Origin: Acidobacteriota bacterium
Lineage (GTDB): Bacteria; Acidobacteriota; Vicinamibacteria; Vicinamibacterales; UBA823
Reading direction: 5' to 3'
DNA: 5,855 bases
NCBI GenBank assembly: GCA_002720285.1
Contig: PBHT01000037.1
Span: 1-5,855, forward strand
The translations under genes and the position numbers were made by a program. The number at the start of each line of letters is the position of its first letter. Positions within the stretch are counted from its first letter, which is position 1. Of the stretch, positions 1 through 5,420 are shown in pieces. The notes beneath the pieces were generated by a model. The model did no database searches, was not told the DNA's origin, and saw only the letters and a program-made list of their open reading frames with translations.

Positions 1-825
1 GTCGTCAAGCCCGACGAACGCTCCCATAACGGTCACTTCAGTCTGTAACTCGGTCGAAGGAAGGTAGAGTTCCATGACCTCGAACCGAGCACGCTCGTCG
101 TCTCCCCTCACGATACCAAGGGATTCGCCAGGCACCACGTTGGTGCCGCCAACCCGACAGTCAGTACCAATGAGTTCACACCAGACACGAACCAGGGCGA
201 CAACTCGCACTGTGTCACCATCACTTCGCGCTAGGGGAGGGAATCCACCCAACTCCATAGCCTCTCGTTCCGCTGGAGCGACAGCAAGAATCTCTCCAGC
301 ACCGATCTCCCCCTCCGTCCCAAACGTTTCAGCCCTTACGGGCATTGCAGTACGTTCACGGTCCAAACCGGTAAAGGCGCCGAGGACGCGCATCTGCATC
401 AGGGTTGGAGGCGGAAGCGGCGGGGGGGGCGGCTCCCCAAGGGGCGCCTCAATGGTAACGGCCGCAGGATGACGGGCGACCTCCCGGGCCACATCGTACA
501 AAACGAGGTCGTGCGACCCTGGCCCGAGAAGCGCCGGCAAGTTGATTTCGGCCCGAGTCGGAGTTTGGACAAGTAGTTCGGCCTCAAGAGAACCGACGGC
601 GGCTCTCAAGAACGGTTGGAGATACCTGCCCTCCAGGGTGACGCTGAGATCACTACCCTGAGTCAATGTTCCCGGCTCAATCGTTAGGATTTCCGGCGGG
701 GGCGTGCGAAAGAGTTGATAGGCACCGTAGCCTAAAGGAAGTAACAGAAGTATTACGAGAGCTGCGGCTATATCAATTAGGTTGATTCGACCAAACAAAC
801 GCCCGCGATCGTCAATAAGAGCCAT
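1..825 (-). CDS. DUF4330 family membrane-anchored protein with Ig-like (IPT/TIG-type) segment, partial (C-terminus off left edge)
   Basis: The frame is open from ATG at 825 to the window edge, giving 275 residues with no stop. The first 20 or so residues (MALIDDRGRLFGRINLIDIA) match the DUF4330 pattern of a short charged 'DD+GRLFG+IN' leader running into one hydrophobic helix (about 17-36), so I expect a single-pass anchor with the rest outside the cytoplasm. Residues about 42-127 resemble an IPT/TIG-type beta-sandwich (PPPEILTIEPGTLTQGSDL...VTLEG), followed by a proline-rich linker (132-140). A presumed beta-rich repeat begins with VLGAFTGLDRE (147-157); a near copy, VMGAFVGLDD (266-275), starts at the window edge, so more repeats may follow. 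A weak purine-rich stretch (GGAATAGGAATAG) precedes the ATG. The function of DUF4330 is unknown. Its place after sugar-nucleotide genes suggests a role in polysaccharide export or envelope assembly, which is inference. The family call rests mainly on the N-terminus. Confidence 0.72.
   Translation of the reverse strand, partial: MALIDDRGRLFGRINLIDIAAALVILLLLPLGYGAYQLFRTPPPEILTIEPGTLTQGSDLSVTLEGRYLQPFLRAAVGSLEAELLVQTPTRAEINLPALLGPGSHDLVLYDVAREVARHPAAVTIEAPLGEPPPPPLPPPTLMQMRVLGAFTGLDRERTAMPVRAETFGTEGEIGAGEILAVAPAEREAMELGGFPPLARSDGDTVRVVALVRVWCELIGTDCRVGGTNVVPGESLGIVRGDDERARFEVMELYLPSTELQTEVTVMGAFVGLDD
422..429. repeat. Homopolymer run of eight G (C8 on the coding strand)
   Basis: Eight consecutive G on the plus strand encode part of the proline-rich linker (PPPPPLPPP) of the DUF4330 protein. 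A one-base slip would shift the frame after about residue 133. The tract may be only a by-product of proline codons, and it is also a place where sequencing errors are likely. Confidence 0.6.
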
Positions 826-1104
826 AGGCTATTCCTATTCCAGTCTCACTCACCCCTGTGAAGATGACAAAATCGAGTCAGCTCTCCAGTTAAACGCTAA
901 ATCTCGCACACATCCCTGCTTGCAACCACGTAAAGGCAGGAGCCGGTGTCTCTACGTAGTGTCGGCCAAATAGCCCACGGTCACCAGCAGACTGTCTCGT
1001 TCCGCTAGAGGACTCCAATGCACCACAACCAATCTCGCTATAGACGCGGTGAAAACCCTCAGTGCTAACCGCCAAGTGCCCATTTAGATCGATTGCACCC
1101 ACGT
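826..1104. other. Spacer without a convincing gene between rfbG and the DUF4330 gene
   Basis: These 279 bases separate the rfbG stop from the DUF4330 start. A minus-strand frame opens at GTG 1102, four bases after the rfbG stop, and codes for 70 residues, but it has no recognisable motif, hydrophobic segment or Shine-Dalgarno sequence. The 8-bp palindrome CTACGTAG lies near 952-959. I see no stem followed by a T-run that would qualify as an intrinsic terminator, and no convincing -35/-10 pair. The length suggests that the DUF4330 gene may have its own promoter here, but the sequence does not show one clearly. Confidence 0.5.
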
Positions 1105-2112
1105 TTACTCGTCCAGTGTTCGCGCACCGCGTTGCGCTTTAAAGAACTCCTCGTACCACACTGCCGTCTCCTGCAGTCCATCCTCCAACCGATAGCGCGG
1201 TGTCCAACCGAGGTCCGCAGCGGCCTTACTCGCATCAAGGAACTGGTCGGGAATTTCATTCGTGGCCTCGCTTAACACCACCGGTGTTAGGTCAGTACGT
1301 CCCATTACACGAGTGATGACGTCGACCAACTCAAGAACGCGAAGCGGTTGTCCATGGCTAAAGTTGTAACCCTCACCGCCCGCCTCCCCTTCCATTAATC
1401 GTTCTGCGAGCAGCACATAAGCACTCACAGCCTCTTTAATGTAGACGTAGTCGCGGCGGAGCGTCCCATCGCTGCGAACGATAGGACGCTGGCCGTCGAA
1501 CAGTGACCGAATCGTGCCCGGTACGATGCGGTTAAAATTAAGGTCGCCACCCCCGTAAAAGTTGCCGCAACGGGTAATGGCCACTGGCAGGCGATACGTA
1601 TGCCAGTACATCTGCGCGATAAGATCGGCACAACTCTTCGAAGCATCATACGGATGCCGACCTATAAGTGGGGCATCCTCTCGATACGGCAGCTCAGCCT
1701 GAGCCCCGTAGGCCTTGTCACTGGAGGCAACGACAACAGCACAAATGCCTTTTCGCCGGCGAGCGGCCTCAAGCACATTCCAGGTGCCCTGAATGTTCGC
1801 ACTGAAGGTCGACAGAGGATTCTCGTTGGCAATACCAACGATCGTCTGTGCACCGAGATGGAAAACGACTTCAATTTCGTATTCGTTAAGCGAGCGTTCA
1901 AGGAGAGGATGATCTTCCAAAGCTCCGTGTACAACTCTGACTTCGCGGTCGAGACCAAGGCGGTAGAAATTTGACTGGGGCGCGTGATCACGCACGAGCC
2001 CAACGACATCAGCTTGCTGATCAACCAACCATCGGGTAAGCCACGAGCCCAAGAGACCGGTGCAGCCGGTGACCAAGACACGACGACGATGCCACGCTCC
2101 AACCGAGTTCAT
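1105..2112 (-). CDS. rfbG: CDP-glucose 4,6-dehydratase (extended SDR family)
   Basis: This predicted cytoplasmic NAD+-dependent enzyme should convert CDP-glucose to CDP-4-keto-6-deoxyglucose. The 335-residue protein shows the extended-SDR layout: nucleotide-binding G16-C-T-G19-L-L-G22, the active-site segment S130-S-D-K-A-Y-G136, and the catalytic pair Y155-x-x-x-K159. Asp-Lys after the serine (rather than the Asp-Glu of RmlB and GDP-mannose dehydratases) is typical of CDP-glucose dehydratases, as is the later GNFYGGGDLNFNRIVPG stretch. I chose ATG 2112 over the in-frame GTG at 2127 because its ATGA overlaps the rfbF stop and a GGAG lies nine bases upstream. The substrate call is strengthened by the adjacent cytidylyltransferase. 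One oddity: the region that in enterobacterial RfbG reads about 'RPWQHVLEP' is RRDYVYIKEAVSAYVLLAE here, as in other SDR sugar enzymes, so a related NDP-sugar epimerase/dehydratase is the alternative. Confidence 0.86.
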   Translation of the reverse strand: MNSVGAWHRRRVLVTGCTGLLGSWLTRWLVDQQADVVGLVRDHAPQSNFYRLGLDREVRVVHGALEDHPLLERSLNEYEIEVVFHLGAQTIVGIANENPLSTFSANIQGTWNVLEAARRRKGICAVVVASSDKAYGAQAELPYREDAPLIGRHPYDASKSCADLIAQMYWHTYRLPVAITRCGNFYGGGDLNFNRIVPGTIRSLFDGQRPIVRSDGTLRRDYVYIKEAVSAYVLLAERLMEGEAGGEGYNFSHGQPLRVLELVDVITRVMGRTDLTPVVLSEATNEIPDQFLDASKAAADLGWTPRYRLEDGLQETAVWYEEFFKAQRGARTLDE

Positions 2113-2906
2113 GTCCAGATACTCCACGGTGCTTTACCACTTGCCCACAACTCATTCAGGATTTTCACCTCACGGTAGGTGTCCATCGGCTGCCAGAAAC
2201 CATCATGTCTGTAGACCATTAATTGCCCATCGCTTGCCAGTCGCTTCAACGGCTCCTGCTCCAGAACTTCATCGTCCCGATCCCTCAGATAGCGGTCAAG
2301 AAATTCGCGCTGAAATACCAGAAAACCTCCGTTGATCAGGCCATCGCTGACCTGTGGTTTCTCGTTGAACTCGTACACCTGATCGTCATTACCGGCACAC
2401 ATTTCACCAAAACGCCCGGGTGGGCGCACGCCTGTCACCGTGCCGATTTTCCCGTGAGAACGGTGAAAAGCCAGGAGCTCATCAATGTTAACGTTACCTA
2501 GGCCATCACCGTAGGTCACCAAGAAACAATCGCTCTTCACGTATTCCCGTCCTGCCCGCCGTATCCGAGCACCAGTCTGACTGTGCGCACCCGTCTCGAC
2601 TAGAGTCACCCGCCAATCTTCTTCGATCGGATGATTGTGGTACTCAATACGCTCTGGTTCTCGGAGATCGACCGTGAAGTCGGCGCTATAGGTCTTGTAG
2701 TTCATGAAGTAGTTCTTGATGACATGGCCCTTATACCCGAGACACACGATGAACTCCGTCAAGCCGTGTGCCGCATACATTTTCATGATGTGCCACAGAA
2801 TCGGCCGGTTACCAATCATCACCATGGGTTTCGGTTTAACGTCGCTTTCCTCGTGGAGCCGAGTTCCCAAACCGCCACAAAGGATCATCACAGGGGGTTT
2901 ATCCAT
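2109..2906 (-). CDS. rfbF: Glucose-1-phosphate cytidylyltransferase
   Basis: This enzyme joins glucose-1-phosphate and CTP to give CDP-glucose and pyrophosphate, the entry step of the CDP-hexose pathway. The 265-residue protein is close to the usual family length of about 257 and follows the RfbF pattern throughout: the nucleotidyltransferase signature GGLGTR (11-16), KPKPM (24-28), ILWHIMKMY (36-44), CLGYKGHVIKNYF (55-67), TYGDG (131-135), RFGEM (165-169), EKP (182-184), NGGF (192-195), and the C-terminal FWQPMDTYRE and APWSIW. The ILWHIMK, GYKG and RFG signatures separate it from RmlA-type thymidylyltransferases. ATG 2906 shares its A with the stop of the preceding methyltransferase (TAATG). 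There is no Shine-Dalgarno of its own, so it is probably translated by coupling. The stop overlaps the rfbG start. The protein looks intact. Confidence 0.96.
   Translation of the reverse strand: MDKPPVMILCGGLGTRLHEESDVKPKPMVMIGNRPILWHIMKMYAAHGLTEFIVCLGYKGHVIKNYFMNYKTYSADFTVDLREPERIEYHNHPIEEDWRVTLVETGAHSQTGARIRRAGREYVKSDCFLVTYGDGLGNVNIDELLAFHRSHGKIGTVTGVRPPGRFGEMCAGNDDQVYEFNEKPQVSDGLINGGFLVFQREFLDRYLRDRDDEVLEQEPLKRLASDGQLMVYRHDGFWQPMDTYREVKILNELWASGKAPWSIWT
2122..2125 (-). promoter_or_regulatory. Shine-Dalgarno GGAG that decides the rfbG start
   Basis: GGAG inside the end of rfbF lies nine bases upstream of ATG 2112. That start also forms an ATGA overlap with the rfbF stop. Together these favour ATG 2112 over the in-frame GTG at 2127, which would place the GGAG inside the gene. 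Confidence 0.6.
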
Positions 2907-4003
2907 TAGGTTTGCGATCGAGTGGAGGTGGTGGTTTGTCCGTCTCGCTCACCATACGCCCGCCACCCAAACAGGCCAGTTGGAGATACGAGGGTACGGC
3001 TGAGGTCGCTACGTCTCAGCCAGCCATTAAGGTCATTTTCATTGTAGTAGAAACGAATTGGCGCCGCGAGACGATCGAACCAATCGGCCCACGCGACTTG
3101 AAACGGATAATTACCATAGACCTTCAAACGTGGGGTTCCGAACCGGCGCACCACAGAACCTAAGCCTGGCAACTGAGACATGATCCGGTACGGGACGACG
3201 AAACCGCCCCAATCCACTGCAGCGGCAGCCCACGACAGCGCCATTTGGAAACGGGGAGAAAGTCGTGTCGTTAACGCCCGTGCCGTTTCAAGCATTGCGT
3301 TTACGAGACGCCGTTTCTTGCTGTAGACCCAAATGAACACCGCACCTTTAGATTTCACGACAGAGACGAGTTGTTTAAACCCGGCTTCGGGATCGGGCAG
3401 GTGGTGTAGAACGCCAATACTGTAGGCAAAATCGAAGGTCCCTTGCCTGAACGGCATGCGGTACACGTCCGCTTGTACCAGATGCACGTTCGGCAAATTG
3501 CAGGTGTTCTTGTGGGTCACGTCGATTGCTGCACTGATATCGACACCCACCATTTCAGCGCCGAACTGTGCTGCGTTTGCAATATGTCGACCGAATCCGC
3601 AGCCAACATCTAGCCCGCGCTTACCAGGAAAAAACGCTGGTTGGACTGGATGGATATACTCAAGGAAGTTCTCTCTAAAATCGATCACCATCGCCGAAAA
3701 TGCTGTCCACTGATAACCGAAACTCTCACGAGTGCGCCGAAGTTCCTCACCAGGGGGATGACTGTCAACATTTCTGGGACGCGCGTTAGGCAAAAGGTTG
3801 GCATACTTCTCACCGAAAGCTGGAAAAAGGCCGAAGGCATCTTCCACCACGCGAGGTATGCCGTCCACAATCGGGTAACTGCGACCGCAGTCACACGAGA
3901 GTAACCCCTCCGTCGTCTCATCACCCCTACACAAAAGGGGTGTATGAGAAAAAGACTTCGAACAAACTGGGCAGGCAAGCCATTCAAGTAAGCGTAGCTT
4001 CAT
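2906..4003 (-). CDS. SAM-dependent methyltransferase with N-terminal Trm112-like zinc ribbon
   Basis: The 365-residue protein has two parts. Residues 1-55 look like a Trm112/UPF0434-type zinc ribbon: MKLRLLEWLACPVC with CPVC at 11-14, a second pair CDC at 37-39, then GRSYPIVDGIPRV. A class I (Methyltransf_11-type) domain follows: SAM-binding DVGCGFGRH (132-140), the acidic end of strand 2 in GVDIS (D155), QADVYRMPF (D179) and GVLHHLP (197-203). The tail of about 150 residues is aromatic-rich and not recognised. Such fusions are common in glycan clusters, where they may methylate a sugar or lipid-linked intermediate; the substrate cannot be read here. I chose ATG 4003 over the in-frame GTG at 4012 because the family starts 'MKLRLL' and AAGTGA sits five bases upstream. 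The gene lies 45 bases after the regulator, and its TAA overlaps the rfbF ATG by one base, so it belongs to the rfbFG transcription unit. Confidence 0.85.
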   Translation of the reverse strand: MKLRLLEWLACPVCSKSFSHTPLLCRGDETTEGLLSCDCGRSYPIVDGIPRVVEDAFGLFPAFGEKYANLLPNARPRNVDSHPPGEELRRTRESFGYQWTAFSAMVIDFRENFLEYIHPVQPAFFPGKRGLDVGCGFGRHIANAAQFGAEMVGVDISAAIDVTHKNTCNLPNVHLVQADVYRMPFRQGTFDFAYSIGVLHHLPDPEAGFKQLVSVVKSKGAVFIWVYSKKRRLVNAMLETARALTTRLSPRFQMALSWAAAAVDWGGFVVPYRIMSQLPGLGSVVRRFGTPRLKVYGNYPFQVAWADWFDRLAAPIRFYYNENDLNGWLRRSDLSRTLVSPTGLFGWRAYGERDGQTTTSTRSQT

Positions 4004-4019
4004 ATCATTCACTTAGACG

Positions 4020-4034
4020 GGACCGGCAAGGTCC
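4020..4034 (-). promoter_or_regulatory. Small hairpin in the leader of the methyltransferase gene
   Basis: GGACC and GGTCC form a 5-bp GC-rich stem with a 5-base loop, in the 45-base gap between the regulator stop and the methyltransferase start. No T-run follows, so it is not a standard terminator. It could slow decay or modulate the next ribosome binding site, but a stem this short may be chance. Confidence 0.25.
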
Positions 4035-4048
4035 ATCCTCACTCGTCG

Positions 4049-4630
4049 TCAATTTTGAAACATCACGATCTTTTCGCGTGGTACACCATAGCTGAGCAGG
4101 CCCTCAACCATGGCACCAGGCTGCTCTAGTGTCGCAACAATTATCAGGTCATAGTCAACACTGTGCTGTTCACGAATGTCTTGTACCGGCATTCCTAAGA
4201 ACTTGTCGGCGCCCACACCATTAAATATTGCTACGAGTTCCATGCCTAATTCGGTTAGTGACAAATACGCTAGTTCTGCCGCTTCGCCAGTGCCGTAGAT
4301 GGCAACGCGCCTGCGCTGACCTTCCGTAAACGGCTGTAAAACCGACCGCAGGTGTTGCCGTACCTGGCCATACAAGAACATCGAATAGTCCATGAACTCA
4401 TATGTGAGTCGCGTCTTTTCAGCAATGCCAGTCGGAGTCAGCACGTACAAAATCCGATTCGGTTTGAAGTTGACGCACTTGACATAACCCTTGCGGACCA
4501 AACGCTTCACGTAAAGATTAGCCAGACCTAGGGCAATCCCTAGTTTGGTTGACAAACCACGCTGGGTAATTCGCGAATTCTCCGCAATGGCTTCGAGTGC
4601 CTCGAGGTCGCGGCGCGCCTCAGGATCCAC
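4049..4630 (-). CDS. Winged helix-turn-helix regulator with C-terminal Rossmann-like domain, polysaccharide-cluster type
   Basis: The 193-residue protein has an N-terminal winged helix (about 5-68): ITQRGLSTKLGIALGLANLY as the helix-turn-helix, KRLVRKGYVK as the end of the recognition region, and the wing FKPNRILYVLTPTG. This resembles the MarR-like 'EPS-associated' regulators found in polysaccharide clusters. A helical linker (70-103) leads to a Rossmann-like half: VAIYGTGEAAELAY (109-122, GxGxxA), strand LVAIFN (132-137) and DLIIVAT (161-167), similar to the nucleotide-sugar binding half of PglD/CapD-like proteins. It may sense a sugar nucleotide or dinucleotide. I prefer GTG 4630, preceded by GGGGAGGT, over ATG 4666, which lacks a Shine-Dalgarno and would add 12 residues. 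It stands between the two gene groups and probably controls its own cluster, with the palindrome at 4772-4788 as a candidate operator. Family call is good; ligand and target are inferred. Confidence 0.82.
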   Translation of the reverse strand: MDPEARRDLEALEAIAENSRITQRGLSTKLGIALGLANLYVKRLVRKGYVKCVNFKPNRILYVLTPTGIAEKTRLTYEFMDYSMFLYGQVRQHLRSVLQPFTEGQRRRVAIYGTGEAAELAYLSLTELGMELVAIFNGVGADKFLGMPVQDIREQHSVDYDLIIVATLEQPGAMVEGLLSYGVPREKIVMFQN

Positions 4631-4634
4631 AATG

Positions 4635-4642
4635 ACCTCCCC
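4635..4642 (-). promoter_or_regulatory. Strong Shine-Dalgarno GGGGAGGT for the regulator gene (start GTG 4630)
   Basis: GGGGAGGT ends four bases before GTG 4630 (five bases counted from the GGAGG core). It is the best ribosome binding site in the window. The upstream ATG at 4666 has only TTCTTCTAA in front of it. This is the main reason for the shorter start of the regulator. Confidence 0.6.
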
Positions 4643-4771
4643 ATGAGCTACACCATAAGCGCCCATTTAGAAGAATCGTGGGTGTCCTACGACTACATTG
4701 AGGTCTCCCTCCGCCGTAGATAATGGAAGCAGTCAACATTAGTCGGACCAATCTTTTCTCACGACAATGGA

Positions 4772-4788
4772 GGTCGAATATTTCGACC
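4772..4788. promoter_or_regulatory. Perfect 17-bp palindrome, candidate operator
   Basis: GGTCGAA-TAT-TTCGACC has two perfect 7-base arms around a 3-base centre. It lies 106 bases upstream of ATG 4666 and 142 upstream of GTG 4630, in the only sizeable noncoding region next to the regulator gene. A dimeric winged-helix protein commonly binds such a site, so it could be the regulator's own operator. That link is inference: no second copy was found in the window. Confidence 0.45.
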
Positions 4789-4833
4789 ACAGCCCTTAAC
4801 ATCCCAACAATGAAATTGAAAACCGCGGTGGAA

Positions 4834-4846
4834 GCCCCGAAGGGGC
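4834..4846 (-). terminator. GC-rich hairpin downstream of the SnoaL-like gene, weak terminator candidate
   Basis: GCCCC and GGGGC form a 5-bp stem with a 3-base loop (TTC on the minus strand), about 100 bases after the stop of the SnoaL-like gene. Only TTCC follows, not a real T-run, so termination would be weak or factor-dependent. It could equally be part of the control region of the regulator gene. Confidence 0.25.
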
Positions 4847-4866
4847 GTTAGATCACTAAAACTGAG

Positions 4867-4877
4867 ACCGCTGCGGT
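4867..4877. repeat. Short inverted repeat ACCGC-T-GCGGT
   Basis: An 11-bp perfect inverted repeat with 5-base arms. A related palindrome, ACCGCGGT, lies about 40 bases to the left, so the ACCGC/GCGGT half-site occurs twice in this noncoding region. It may be a protein-binding site or chance. Confidence 0.25.
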
Positions 4878-4942
4878 AGGCAGAACACTGACACAGTTAA
4901 CATTGAAGTCATTCTGGCACCAAGGCTGAGTCAGTGAAAAAG

Positions 4943-5389
4943 TTACAATTTCACACGGCGAGCCCACACTCCGTCTGCTGCCTCGCTGAACCATCCTGAA
5001 GACCAGAATTCGTCGAATCCGTATTGGTCAGACGTGAAACCCCACGCCTCGGTAATCTGACCATCGTGCCAACGAGCCACCTCACAACAGTTGGCGGTTA
5101 GTGTTTTGTTTCCTCGAGTCGCAGTCATTTTGAAAAGAACGGCGGTTCGTTCGTCACTCGTTAAAAAGTCCTGATCTTCGACACTCAGTGTCCCGCCGAC
5201 AAGAACTTCCATCCTAGCAAAGAGCCCAAACACGGCTTCAGGTCCTCGATAGTCACCTGAGACCTGACTCTTACCAGTAACGTGCCACACCACATTGTCC
5301 GCAATAATGCCTTTCAAAGCTTCCTGGTCACCCTTGGAACGAGCCCGATATCTGCGATGAAGTAAATCTAGGTGTGGATGAGCGACCAT
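4943..5389 (-). CDS. SnoaL-like / NTF2-fold protein
   Basis: The 148-residue protein has the length and layout of single-domain NTF2-like (SnoaL/ketosteroid isomerase-like) proteins: an N-terminal helix pair (HLDLLHRRYRARSKGDQEAL, 6-25), the common IIADNVVWHVTG segment (28-39), GDYRGPEAVFGLFARM (45-60), and the closing strands CEVARWHDGQITEAWGF (102-118). No signal peptide or membrane segment is seen. The fold covers cyclases, isomerases, dehydratases and non-catalytic binding proteins, so the reaction cannot be read from sequence. ATG 5389 has AAGGGA seven bases upstream. The gene starts 31 bases after the C-methyltransferase stop and is probably cotranscribed with it, which may tie it to modification of the same sugar. 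The unrelated-housekeeping alternative remains open. Confidence 0.8.
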   Translation of the reverse strand: MVAHPHLDLLHRRYRARSKGDQEALKGIIADNVVWHVTGKSQVSGDYRGPEAVFGLFARMEVLVGGTLSVEDQDFLTSDERTAVLFKMTATRGNKTLTANCCEVARWHDGQITEAWGFTSDQYGFDEFWSSGWFSEAADGVWARRVKL

Positions 5390-5420
5390 AAGTTAGTCCC
5401 TTCCATGCATTACCGGTGGC

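Larger units (their letters stand above)
4643..4942. promoter_or_regulatory. Noncoding control region between the SnoaL-like gene and the regulator gene
   Basis: This is the longest stretch without a supported gene, and it must hold any promoter for the regulator-methyltransferase-rfbFG unit. It contains a perfect 17-bp palindrome (4772-4788), the 8-bp palindrome ACCGCGGT (near 4822-4829), a GC hairpin (4834-4846) and ACCGC-T-GCGGT (4867-4877). On the minus strand TTGTCG and, further on, TTGACT and CATTAT are possible promoter fragments, but no pair has both good hexamers and 16-18 base spacing, so I do not assign a promoter. A 60-codon minus-strand frame here has no coding signs. Confidence 0.5.

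Noticed and set aside
74..472. Plus-strand 132-codon frame
   Set aside because: It lies opposite the DUF4330 gene, is rich in Ser, Arg, Thr and Pro as expected for an antisense frame, and shows no domain. The minus-strand frame has a recognisable N-terminus and stays open for 275 codons.
890..1102. Minus-strand 70-codon frame starting with GTG four bases after the rfbG stop
   Set aside because: No Shine-Dalgarno, no recognisable motif or hydrophobic segment, and an unusual residue mix. Position alone does not support a gene.
1662..2102. Minus-strand 146-codon frame inside rfbG
   Set aside because: It is another frame of the clearly coding rfbG sequence and has no family resemblance.
4620..4802. 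Minus-strand 60-codon frame upstream of the regulator
   Set aside because: It overlaps the regulator start in another frame, covers the palindrome, and has no ribosome binding site or motif.
4861..4885. JUMPstart/ops element resembling GGCGGTAGC near a polysaccharide cluster
   Set aside because: CTGCGGTAGGC shares only a short core, lies on the strand opposite to transcription, and lacks the rest of the element.
4925..4942. Intrinsic terminator after the SnoaL-like gene, from CTGACTCAG and a nearby T-run
   Set aside because: On the minus strand the T-run comes before the short palindrome rather than after it, and the stem is too weak.
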